Source of the DNA: Hyphomicrobium_A sp039933175
GTDB taxonomy: Bacteria > Pseudomonadota > Alphaproteobacteria > Rhizobiales > Hyphomicrobiaceae
Assembly: GCA_039933175.1 (NCBI GenBank)
Contig: JBDTOR010000036.1
Span: forward strand, 1-18,569
DNA: 18,569 bases
Reading direction: 5' to 3'
The notes beneath the pieces were generated by a model that saw nothing but the letters and a program-made list of their open reading frames with translations, had not been told where the DNA came from and did not search any database. Positions 6,642-14,477 of the stretch are shown piece by piece. The first letter of the stretch is position 1. Every line of letters begins with the position of its first letter. The translations under genes and the position numbers were made by a program.

Positions 6642-7126
6642 GCAACGTAACCGACGCGGCTCTTAGGAGCATCCGGCGTCGGCTCCGGCGTCGGTAGCGC
6701 GGGGTCGAGACCGTCGGGTCCGCCAAAGCCGTGCATGCGCAGGGCCCATTGCAGGCCCACCAGCGCACCTTTTACGCGGGGCAGTATCCACAGGCACAGC
6801 CCTATGGTTAGCGGAAACCACATGGCGATGTGCAGCCAGTATTCGGGGTGGAAGTAGTCCTCCACCATCATCACGCCGGCGACGATGAAGTGACCGGCGA
6901 TCAGGATGGTAAAGTAGGGCGGCGCATCGTCGGCGCGATGATGGTGCATTTCCTCGCCGCACGCGGCGCAGGCGTGAACCACCTTGAGATACTTGCCATA
7001 GAGCCGGCCGCTGCCGCAGGCCGGGCACTTCTGCGCGGCGCCGCGCCGCAGCGCCAACATGATGTCGCGCGCCGGCGGCTCGGAGTCCTCGGAAAACGTG
7101 ATCGGCTGTGTCGGCTCGTCCGTCAT
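6638..7126 (-). CDS. DUF983 family zinc-ribbon membrane protein
   Basis: A 162-residue protein with an N-terminal zinc-ribbon-like module, C34-P-A-C37 and C53-A-A-C56, then HHHRADDAPPYFTI, and two probable membrane helices (about 72-90 and 98-116), ending in a proline-rich tail. This is the DUF983 layout; the function is not known. DUF983 genes are often found between rnr and rpmG in alphaproteobacteria, and here it sits 88 bases behind rnr and 82 before rpmG. The ATG at 7126 is chosen because GAGGA lies five bases before it. In many relatives a NUDIX gene is present in this interval; none is seen here. Confidence 0.85.
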   Translation of the reverse strand: MTDEPTQPITFSEDSEPPARDIMLALRRGAAQKCPACGSGRLYGKYLKVVHACAACGEEMHHHRADDAPPYFTILIAGHFIVAGVMMVEDYFHPEYWLHIAMWFPLTIGLCLWILPRVKGALVGLQWALRMHGFGGPDGLDPALPTPEPTPDAPKSRVGYVA

Positions 7127-7214
7127 GGCGTTCCTCGCCGTAGGCAATGCCCCGGTAGTTGGCGATGTCGCCGAGCGTGGGTCAATAGCGGCCGGCCCGG
7201 CGTCTCGTCGCACG

Positions 7215-9503
7215 CTAGCGCCGGCGGCGCCAACTGCGCTTTTCCTGCTGCCCGCCGCCCACGTGTTGGGCGGCCACGCGGCCCTTCTTGCCCTCCGAGA
7301 GCATTTCGAAGCGCAAGGCGCCCGCCGATGGAATGGCCTCGACCAGGCGCACCTCGACGGTGTCGCCGAGCAGGAACGTCTCGCCCGTGCGCTTGCCGAC
7401 GAGGGCGCGCCTCGCTTCGACGTGATTGTAGAAATCGTTGTGCAGCGACGACACCGGCACGAAGCCGTCGGCGCCCGTATCCTTCAGCCGCACGAACAGT
7501 CCCGAACGTGTCACGCCGGCGATGCGCCCGGTGAAGGTCGCGCCGACCCGATCGGCCAGATGCGCGGCGATAAGCCGGTCGACTGTCTCGCGCTCGGCCG
7601 CCATGGCGCGCCGCTCGGCATCCGAGATCTGCTGCGCGACGTCGGCAAGCCGTCCGATCTCGCTGTCGTCGAGGCCACCCTCGCCGAGACGCAGCGCCTT
7701 CACCAGCGCGCGATGCACCAGCAGATCGGCGTAGCGGCGAATGGGCGAGGTGAAGTGTGCATAGCGCTGCAGGTTGAGCCCGAAGTGCCCGATGTTGGCG
7801 ATATTGTACTCGGCTTGGCTCTGGCTGCGCAGCACCACCTCGTTGACGAGATCGGCGACGGGCAGCGTCTTGGCGCTGGCGAGGATGCCGTTGAAGTGGC
7901 CGGGCTTCAGCGTCGAGGACTGCGGCAGCTTCATGCCGAGTGTTTCGAGGAATTCGCGCAGGCTCGACAGCTTCTCCTTCGAGGGCTGGTCGTGGACGCG
8001 GTAGACGACCGGGGTGTGCTTCTGCTCCAGCGTTTCCGCCGCGGCGACGTTCGCCTGGATCATGAACTCCTCGATCAGGCGGTGCGCGGCAAGGCGCTCC
8101 GGCGTCACCACATTCGCCACGCGGCCCTTGTCGTCGAGCACGATCTTGCGCTCGGGCAGATCGAGATCCAGTGGGGCGCGCTTGTCGCGTGCAGCGGCGA
8201 CGGCCGCATAGGCCGCCCACAGCGGCTTCAGCACCGGCTCGAGCAGCGGCCCGGCTTTGTCGGACGGACGCCCGTCGATGGCGGCCTGCGCCTCCTGGTA
8301 GCTCAGCTTGGCGGCCGACCGCATCATGGCGCGCATGAACGTATGGCCGCGCTTGTGGCCGTCCTTGTCGAAGATCATGCGCACGACGAGGCAGGCGCGG
8401 TTCTCGCCCTCGCGCAGCGAGCACAAATCGTTGGATATGCGCTCGGGCAGCATCGGCACGACGCGGTCGGGGAAGTAGACCGAGTTGCCGCGCAGCTGCG
8501 CCTCACGGTCGAGCTTGGTGCCCGGGCGGACGAAATGCGATACGTCGGCGATGGCGACGAGCACGATCCAGCCGCCCTCGTTGCCGCCGCTGGTGTCGGG
8601 CTCGGCGTGGACGGCGTCGTCGTGGTCGCGCGCGTCGGGCGGATCGATGGTCACAAGCGGCACTGCGCGCAGGTCGGTGCGCCCCGACAGCGACGGCGGC
8701 TGCAGCGCCTCGCTCTCGGTGATCACGCTCTCGGGAAAGTCGTCGGGGATGCCATGCGCATGCACGGCAATGAGGCTGATCTGCCGCTGGTCGTCGGGAT
8801 TGCCGATCGACTCCGCGACGCGCGCCTGCGGGACATTGAAGCGGCCCTTCTTGGCAAGGTCGAAGCGCACCAGGTCGCCGTCCTTGGCCTTGCCTTCGTC
8901 GCCCTTGCCGATCGACCAGGACCGCAGCTGCTTGCGGTCGACGGGCTCGATGCTGCCGCCGCCGTTCTTGTGCGCGCGGAAAATGCCGATCATCCGCCGC
9001 TTCTCGCGCGGCAGGCGCTTGATGGGAGAAGCTTCGAAGCGGAAGCCGTCGACGTCGGGCTCCTGCAATTCTGTGATGCGCGCTAATATGCGGTCGCCGA
9101 TGGAAATGCTGGCCGCGATGTCGGCCTGCGGTCCGCGCGCCGAGCGCGCCTGTAGCAGCACCGACGGCCGCTCGCCCGCCTCTTCCCACACATCGGGCTT
9201 GCAGATGAGGTCGCCTTCCTCATCGCGCCCCGTCACTTCGAGGATGGTCACCGGCGGCAGCCCGCCCTTCTTGCGCAGGCTCTTGCGGTCGCCCGACAGC
9301 ATGCCGTCCTCGGACATGCTGGCGAGCAGGCGATTGAACTCGACGCGCTGCGGTCCGCGGATGTCGAAGGCGCGCGCGATCTCGCGTTTGCCGACCTTGG
9401 CCGGCGACGTCTTGATGAACTCGAGTATCTCGTCCCTGCCGGGCAGGCCGTCGCGCTTGGGTGGGGCGCCCTTCTTGGTGCCCTTCGTCGGTCTGCGCGA
9501 CAT
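7215..9503 (-). CDS. rnr: Ribonuclease R (3'-5' exoribonuclease)
   Basis: A 762-residue RNase II/R-family exonuclease that degrades structured RNA and helps RNA quality control. Order of domains: a winged-helix region (about 23-70), cold-shock RNA-binding domains, the RNB catalytic domain with TIDPPDARDHDDAVHA, an S1 domain near 643-730 (GRIAGVTRSGLFVRLKDTGA), and a short basic tail ending RSWRRRR. The metal-binding aspartates D287, D293, D295 and D296 match the spacing of the E. coli RNase R set (272, 278, 280, 281). The winged-helix domain and the length favour RNase R over RNase II. It starts 38 bases after the topA stop, so it is probably in the same transcript. The ribosome site is weak. 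Confidence 0.96.
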   Translation of the reverse strand: MSRRPTKGTKKGAPPKRDGLPGRDEILEFIKTSPAKVGKREIARAFDIRGPQRVEFNRLLASMSEDGMLSGDRKSLRKKGGLPPVTILEVTGRDEEGDLICKPDVWEEAGERPSVLLQARSARGPQADIAASISIGDRILARITELQEPDVDGFRFEASPIKRLPREKRRMIGIFRAHKNGGGSIEPVDRKQLRSWSIGKGDEGKAKDGDLVRFDLAKKGRFNVPQARVAESIGNPDDQRQISLIAVHAHGIPDDFPESVITESEALQPPSLSGRTDLRAVPLVTIDPPDARDHDDAVHAEPDTSGGNEGGWIVLVAIADVSHFVRPGTKLDREAQLRGNSVYFPDRVVPMLPERISNDLCSLREGENRACLVVRMIFDKDGHKRGHTFMRAMMRSAAKLSYQEAQAAIDGRPSDKAGPLLEPVLKPLWAAYAAVAAARDKRAPLDLDLPERKIVLDDKGRVANVVTPERLAAHRLIEEFMIQANVAAAETLEQKHTPVVYRVHDQPSKEKLSSLREFLETLGMKLPQSSTLKPGHFNGILASAKTLPVADLVNEVVLRSQSQAEYNIANIGHFGLNLQRYAHFTSPIRRYADLLVHRALVKALRLGEGGLDDSEIGRLADVAQQISDAERRAMAAERETVDRLIAAHLADRVGATFTGRIAGVTRSGLFVRLKDTGADGFVPVSSLHNDFYNHVEARRALVGKRTGETFLLGDTVEVRLVEAIPSAGALRFEMLSEGKKGRVAAQHVGGGQQEKRSWRRRR

Positions 9504-9541
9504 GTCAGCGTGCCCGTCGTGCGGTCATGTGCAAGATCAAC

Positions 9542-12256
9542 TCAGGCGTCGGCCGTCTCAGCTTTCGGTTTGGCAGCACGGCCTTTGGCCGATTTGCCCG
9601 ATGCCGCCTTGCCGGATTTTGCACCTTTCGCCGCCGGCTTGGCGTCGGCGCTGGCTTTGCGCACAGGCTTCTTCTTTTTCGACGGGCCCTTGGCCGCGCG
9701 CGCCGCAATCAGCTCGACCGCCTCGGCGACCGTGATCGCCGCCGGATCCTTGCCGTTGGGGATCGTGGCGTTGACCGCGCCGTGCTTCACGTACGGGCCA
9801 TAGCGGCCCGACAGCACCTCGATCTTGCCGCCGCCGTCGGGATGCTCGCCCAGATCCTTGAGCACCGTCGGCTTGGCGCGCTGGAAACGGCTCTTGTTGC
9901 CCGCGGCCTTCTCGGCCAGCAGGGTGACGGCGCGGTTGAGGCCGACGCTGAACACTTCCTCGATGCCGTCGACATTAGCGTACATGCCGTCGTGCAGGAT
10001 GAACGGTCCATAGCGGCCGAGGCCGGCGGTGATGGGCTTGCCGGATTCGGGATGCATCCCGACCGCGCGCGGCAGCGACAGCAGCTTCACGGCATAGTCG
10101 AGATCGAGCGTTGCCGCATCGACGCCTTTCGGCAGGCTCGAGCGCTTCGGCTTTTCGTCCTCGGAGCCCTCGCCGAGTTGCACGTAGGGCCCGAACCGCC
10201 CGGTGCGCAGCGTCACGGCAAGGCCGGTGTCCGGGTCGAAGCCCAGCTGCTTGCCGTCGGGGCCAACAGTCTCGCCGTCGCCATTGCCGGCGTCGCTGAG
10301 CTGGCGCGTGTAGCGGCACTCGGGATAATTTCCGCAGCCGATGAAGGCGCCGTACTTGCCGGAGATCTTGAGGCTCAGGCGTCCGGCCTTGCATGACGGG
10401 CACGAGCGCGGATCCGAGCCGTCCTCGCGGGCCGGGAAGATGTGCGGGCCGAGGATCTCGTTCAGCGCTTCCAGCACCTCGCCGACACGCAGGTCCTTGA
10501 TGTCGTCAACCGAGCCGGTGAACTCTTTCCAGAAGTCGCGCAGCACGTCTTTCCAGGCGAGCTTGCCGTCGGAGATGAGGTCGAGCTTTTCTTCGAGGTC
10601 GGCGGTGAAATCGTATTCGACGTAGCGCTTGAAGAAGCCTTCGAGGAAGGCGATGACCAGCCGGCCCTTGTCCTCGGGGATGAGACGCTTCTTGTCGACG
10701 CGCACATACTGGCGCTCCTGCAGCACCGCGAGCGTTGACGCATATGTCGACGGACGGCCGATGCCGAGCTCTTCCATCTTCTTGACCAGCGTCGCTTCCG
10801 AGAAGCGCGGTGGCGGCTGCGTGAAGTGCTGCTCGGCTTCGATTGAGCGATCGGTCACCTTGTCGCCCTGCGCCAATGCGGGCAGGCGGCGGCTCGTGTC
10901 CTCGTCGTTGGCGGGAACGTCGTCCTTGCCCTTGGCGGCGTGCATGCGCTCGTCGCGGCCTTCCTCGTACACCTTGAGGAAGCCCTCGAACTGGATGACC
11001 GAGCCGGTGGCGCGCAGCGTGTAGGTCTTGCCGTCGCGGCCCTTCACCTCGATGTCGGCCGTCGTCTGCTCAACCTCGGCCGAGGCCATCTGGCTGGCGA
11101 CGGCGCGCTTCCAGACCAGCTCGTAGAGGCGGGCCTGATCCTTCTCAAGGTACTTGGCGACGTCCGACGGCTTGCGCGAGGCTTCGGTCGGGCGGATGCC
11201 CTCGTGCGCTTCCTGGGCGTTCTTGGCCTTCGTCTTATATTCGCGGATGAACGGGGCGACGAAGCGCTGCGAGTACTCGCGCGCGATGAGGCCGCGGATG
11301 GCGCTGACCGCCTCCGGAACGAGGGTGACGCCGTCGGTTCGCATGTAGGTGATGAGGCCGACCGTCTCGCCGCCGATGTCGACGCCCTCATAGAGGCGCT
11401 GGGCGACCTGCATGGTCTGCTTGGCCGAGAAGCCGAGCTTGCGCGAGGCGTCCATCTGCAGGGTCGACGTGGCGAACGGCGCGTATGGGTTGCGCTTCAC
11501 GCCCTTCTTGTCGACCGAGACGATACGGAACTCGCCCTTTTCGATGGCGGCCTTGATGGCGTTGGCGGCTTCGCCCGTCTTTATATCCAGCTTCTTGAGC
11601 GTGGTGCCGTCGATGGCGTTGAGGCGGGCGGGAAACTCCTCGCCCTTGGCGGTCACCATCTGGGCGTCGATGGTCCAGTACTCGTCGGTGCGGAAGGCCT
11701 CGATCTCGGCCTCGCGGTCGCAGACGATGCGCAACGCCACCGACTGCACGCGGCCGGCCGAGCGGGCGCCCGGCAGCTTGCGCCACAGCACCGGCGACAG
11801 GGTGAATCCAACGAGATAGTCCAGCGCCCGGCGGGCGAGATAGGCGGATACGAGTGGGCCGTCGATCTGGCGCGGCTCGCTGAGAGCGGTGAGGATAGCC
11901 TGCTTGGTCACCGCGTTGAAGGCGACGCGCTCGACCAGGGTGTCCTTCTTCAGGGCCTTCTTCTGCTCGAGGATCTGCAGGATGTGCCAGGAAATCGCCT
12001 CGCCTTCGCGATCAGGGTCGGTGGCGAGAATGAGCTTATCGGCCTTTTTGACCGCGTCCGCGATTTCCTTCATAATTTTCTGAGACTTAGGGTCGACGTC
12101 CCAGTGCATTTCGAAGTCTTTGTCGGGCTCCACCGAGCCGTTCTTGGCCGGCAGATCGCGCACATGGCCGAACGAGGCGATCACCTTGTAACCGCTGCCC
12201 AGGTACTTGTTGATGGTCTTGGCCTTGGCAGCCGATTCGACGATTACGACGTTCAT
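9542..12256 (-). CDS. topA: DNA topoisomerase I (type IA)
   Basis: A 904-residue enzyme that relaxes negative supercoils. The N terminus MNVVIVESAAKAKTINKYLG opens the Toprim domain, which continues with LATDPDREGEAISWHIL. The active-site tyrosine is Y304 in GLITYMRTDGV, and GIGRPSTYASTLAVLQER is also present. One four-cysteine zinc ribbon follows (C619, C622, C641, C647). After it come three TopA C-terminal repeats carrying GRFGPYVQLG, GRYGPFILHD and GRYGPYVKHG, and a low-complexity Lys/Ala tail of about 50 residues, typical of alphaproteobacterial TopA. rnr follows closely. A TTGACA promoter lies about 110-130 bases upstream. The long open frame on the opposite strand at 10940-12511 is a shadow of this gene. 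Confidence 0.97.
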   Translation of the reverse strand: MNVVIVESAAKAKTINKYLGSGYKVIASFGHVRDLPAKNGSVEPDKDFEMHWDVDPKSQKIMKEIADAVKKADKLILATDPDREGEAISWHILQILEQKKALKKDTLVERVAFNAVTKQAILTALSEPRQIDGPLVSAYLARRALDYLVGFTLSPVLWRKLPGARSAGRVQSVALRIVCDREAEIEAFRTDEYWTIDAQMVTAKGEEFPARLNAIDGTTLKKLDIKTGEAANAIKAAIEKGEFRIVSVDKKGVKRNPYAPFATSTLQMDASRKLGFSAKQTMQVAQRLYEGVDIGGETVGLITYMRTDGVTLVPEAVSAIRGLIAREYSQRFVAPFIREYKTKAKNAQEAHEGIRPTEASRKPSDVAKYLEKDQARLYELVWKRAVASQMASAEVEQTTADIEVKGRDGKTYTLRATGSVIQFEGFLKVYEEGRDERMHAAKGKDDVPANDEDTSRRLPALAQGDKVTDRSIEAEQHFTQPPPRFSEATLVKKMEELGIGRPSTYASTLAVLQERQYVRVDKKRLIPEDKGRLVIAFLEGFFKRYVEYDFTADLEEKLDLISDGKLAWKDVLRDFWKEFTGSVDDIKDLRVGEVLEALNEILGPHIFPAREDGSDPRSCPSCKAGRLSLKISGKYGAFIGCGNYPECRYTRQLSDAGNGDGETVGPDGKQLGFDPDTGLAVTLRTGRFGPYVQLGEGSEDEKPKRSSLPKGVDAATLDLDYAVKLLSLPRAVGMHPESGKPITAGLGRYGPFILHDGMYANVDGIEEVFSVGLNRAVTLLAEKAAGNKSRFQRAKPTVLKDLGEHPDGGGKIEVLSGRYGPYVKHGAVNATIPNGKDPAAITVAEAVELIAARAAKGPSKKKKPVRKASADAKPAAKGAKSGKAASGKSAKGRAAKPKAETADA

Positions 12257-12361
12257 CTATGGACTTTCAGGCTTGGCGCCGCTCGACAGGGCCCGCAATG
12301 GGGCTTCGGGCTATCGGCCCTCGGTGCCCGGGTCAAAAATCCGGCGTCCGTTCGGCCGGGG

Positions 12362-12390
12362 AACATGGGAGAGGATTGTGGCGGTGTCAA
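12362..12390 (-). promoter_or_regulatory. topA: Probable topA promoter
   Basis: On the minus strand a perfect TTGACA at 12390-12385 is followed by a 17-base spacer and CATGTT at 12367-12362. The -10 matches only three of six consensus bases. The start would fall near 12355, giving a leader of about 100 bases before topA. Confidence 0.45.
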
Positions 12391-12494
12391 ACACACGACC
12401 CGCCGGGCGCGAGTATTGCCGCTATTGCTATCATGGGTTGTGAATGATATTTACCACGCTCATTGGTTGCAATATGCATGGGGCGCACGCAGGA

Positions 12495-12692
12495 ATGGCA
12501 AGCTCGGATGACCCTAACGGCGGAGCCGCCGAGCAGCCGACACCCCGCGGCAGCGATGCGCTCGGCTACCTTTGCGACATCATTCATGAGCTGAAGCACC
12601 TGGCCGATCGGTCAGGTCAGCGCACGCTGGCGGCCATCCTGGCAGCCGCCCTCACCGAAGCGCGCATCCAGAACGACGACGCCCCTCGCTGA
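12495..12692 (+). CDS. Small conserved-looking hypothetical protein
   Basis: A 65-residue protein if it begins at the ATG at 12495, with an Asp/Gly/Pro-rich start and then a helical, amphipathic segment, DALGYLCDIIHELKHLADRS followed by GQRTLAAILAAALTEARIQ. I recall similar short proteins in Hyphomicrobiales but cannot name a family. Alternative in-frame ATGs lie at 12474 and 12444; none has an ideally placed ribosome site (an AGGA sits directly against 12495). It is on the opposite strand from its neighbours, in the topA-dprA interval, and ends 16 bases from the dprA stop. No function is claimed. Confidence 0.6.
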   Translation: MASSDDPNGGAAEQPTPRGSDALGYLCDIIHELKHLADRSGQRTLAAILAAALTEARIQNDDAPR

Positions 12693-12708
12693 GCCTCCCA
12701 ATCGCCAA

Positions 12709-13836
12709 TCAGGCCGGTGGTGCCAGCGACACGAGCCCGCCGCCGTGGCGCTCGATGCGTCCGGCCAGCGCCAGCTCCATCAAGGCGATCTGCACGCTAC
12801 GGATGTTGAGGCCGGTGCCGCGCACCAGGTTGTCGATGTCGATCGGCGCCGGGCCGAGCGCCGCAACGATGCGGTCGCGATCGCTTGCCGATAGCTGCAA
12901 GGGCACTTCGACCGGCGGCTGCGGCTCTTCGCGCAGCTGCCGTGGCGGCGACCGCGTCAACGGCGTCAGCGCCGCCAGCACGTCTTCGGGCTCGGTCACC
13001 AGAGTGGCGCCCGACTTCAAAAGTTTGTTGGTGCCCTCGGCGCGCGGGTCGAGCGGGTGGCCCGGGATGGCGAACACCTCGCGCCCCTGCTCGGCGGCGA
13101 GCCGCGCCGTGACGAGGCTGCCCGAACGCCGCGCCGCCTCGACGATGACGACGCCCAGCGACAACCCCGAGACAATGCGGTTGCGGCGCGGAAAATCCTG
13201 CCCGCGCGGCGTAAAGCCAAACGGCATCTCGCTGACGAGGCAGCCGCGCTCGCCGATCAGCCGCTGCAGCTCGGCGTGCTCGGGCGGATAGATATTGTCG
13301 AGACCGCCGGCCAGCACGGCGACGGTGCCGCTGTCGAGCGCTGCCTGGTGCGCCATGCCGTCGATGCCGCGCGCCAGTCCCGAGGCGATGACGAAACCGG
13401 CGCGGCCGATCTCGTGGGCGAACTGGCGTGCCAGCTTGGCGCCCGCCGCCGAGCATTGCCGTGCGCCGACGATGGCCATGGTGGGGCGCTGCAGCAGCCC
13501 AATGTCGCCCTTGGCGTAGAGCAGCGGCGGCGGAACATCGAGAGCCGCCAATGGCGGCGGATACGCGGCCTCTCCGAGCAGCAGCAGCTGCGCGCCGTTT
13601 TGGTGCGCGGCGTCGATTTCGGCCTCGGCCTCATCGCGTCCGCAAACGCGGATGCGCCGGCCGCCGCGTTGCGCCAGATCGGGGAGCGCGGCGAGCGCCG
13701 CCGTGGCGCTACCGTAGTGCTTTAGGAGATCCCGGTAGGTGACGGGCCCGACGTTCTCGGAGCGGATGAGCCGCAGCGAGGCGATGCGCTCGGCGTCGGA
13801 AATGGGCTCGGCGCCCGTTTGCTCACGCCTTGGCAC
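12709..13836 (-). CDS. dprA: DNA-processing protein DprA (Smf)
   Basis: A 375-residue cytosolic protein that binds single-stranded DNA and loads RecA during natural transformation; in many bacteria that are not known to be competent its role is unclear. The N-terminal helical region includes IRSENVGPVTYRDLLKHYG. The extended Rossmann fold has AIVGARQCSAAGAKLA, SGLARGIDGMAHQAAL, GGLDNIYPPEH, SEMPFG and FPRRNRIVSGLS, then EAARRSGSLVTARLA and FAIPGHPLDPRAEGTNKLL. A C-terminal winged-helix (DML1-like) covers about 315-370. The start is GTG at 13836, 14 bases inside the end of plsY, so the two are translationally close. It is the last gene of the pyrB-pyrC-plsY-dprA set. Confidence 0.95.
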   Translation of the reverse strand: MPRREQTGAEPISDAERIASLRLIRSENVGPVTYRDLLKHYGSATAALAALPDLAQRGGRRIRVCGRDEAEAEIDAAHQNGAQLLLLGEAAYPPPLAALDVPPPLLYAKGDIGLLQRPTMAIVGARQCSAAGAKLARQFAHEIGRAGFVIASGLARGIDGMAHQAALDSGTVAVLAGGLDNIYPPEHAELQRLIGERGCLVSEMPFGFTPRGQDFPRRNRIVSGLSLGVVIVEAARRSGSLVTARLAAEQGREVFAIPGHPLDPRAEGTNKLLKSGATLVTEPEDVLAALTPLTRSPPRQLREEPQPPVEVPLQLSASDRDRIVAALGPAPIDIDNLVRGTGLNIRSVQIALMELALAGRIERHGGGLVSLAPPA

Positions 13837-14440
13837 CGATCCTCGGCTCCTCTCCGGCCGCGAGGCGCCGGATGTTGGCGCGGTGCTTGTAGATCAGGAT
13901 CGCCGACAGGATCGCCGCCATGAGGCCGACGGCACGATCCCCGGCCAGCAGCAGCCCCAGCGGCGTCACGACGGCGGCGATGAGCGCCGACAGCGAGGAA
14001 TAGCGCGTCAGCACGGCGACCAGCATCCAGACGAGGCAGAAGCCGACGGCGGCGCGCCAGTCGACGCCAAGCAGCACGCCGATATACGTGGCGACGCCCT
14101 TGCCGCCGCGAAAGTCGAGCCACACCGGGAAGACGTGACCGAGGAAAGCAGCTAATCCGGCAAGCAGCGAGGCGAGGATGGCGACGCCGCCGTGCGCGCC
14201 GATCCAATGTCCGATCAGCACCGCCGCCGTGCCCTTGAGCGCATCGAGCAGCAGCGTCAGCGCGGCCAGTCCCTTGCGGCCGGTGCGCAAGACGTTCGTC
14301 GCGCCGATGTTGCCCGAGCCGACGTTGCGGACATCGCCCAGGCCGGCGGCGCGGGTCAGCAGGTAGCCGAAGGGGATCGAGCCGAGCAGGTAGCCGACGG
14401 CAATCGCGGCCAGCGTATAGCTATTGAAGAAGACGTCCAT
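13823..14440 (-). CDS. plsY: Glycerol-3-phosphate acyltransferase PlsY
   Basis: A 205-residue integral inner-membrane enzyme that transfers the acyl group from acyl-phosphate to glycerol-3-phosphate, the first step of phospholipid synthesis (partner PlsX is not in this window). All three family motifs are present: GSIPFGYLL then NVGSGNIGATNVLRTGRKG, then LGHVFPVWLDFRGGKGVAT, and near the end IYKHRANIRRLAAGEE. Several hydrophobic helices fill the space between them. The ATG at 14440 places the first membrane helix at the N terminus, as expected for the family; the longer reading adds an Arg/Ser-rich piece. It lies 37 bases after pyrC and overlaps dprA by 14 bases. Confidence 0.95.
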   Translation of the reverse strand: MDVFFNSYTLAAIAVGYLLGSIPFGYLLTRAAGLGDVRNVGSGNIGATNVLRTGRKGLAALTLLLDALKGTAAVLIGHWIGAHGGVAILASLLAGLAAFLGHVFPVWLDFRGGKGVATYIGVLLGVDWRAAVGFCLVWMLVAVLTRYSSLSALIAAVVTPLGLLLAGDRAVGLMAAILSAILIYKHRANIRRLAAGEEPRIGAKA

Positions 14441-14477
14441 TGCCGCACGCAGGTCCCCGGAGCGGCGCTCAGGTCCG

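Noticed and set aside
7059..9086. 675-codon open frame on the plus strand antisense to rnr
   Set aside because: RNase R on the minus strand has all catalytic motifs. The opposite frame is open only because of high GC at third positions, and its translation is low-complexity His/Arg/Val/Ala-rich with no family motif.
10940..12511. 523-codon open frame on the plus strand antisense to topA
   Set aside because: It mirrors TopA codons and has the Leu/Gly/Asp/Arg bias of a shadow frame; TopA on the minus strand is complete.
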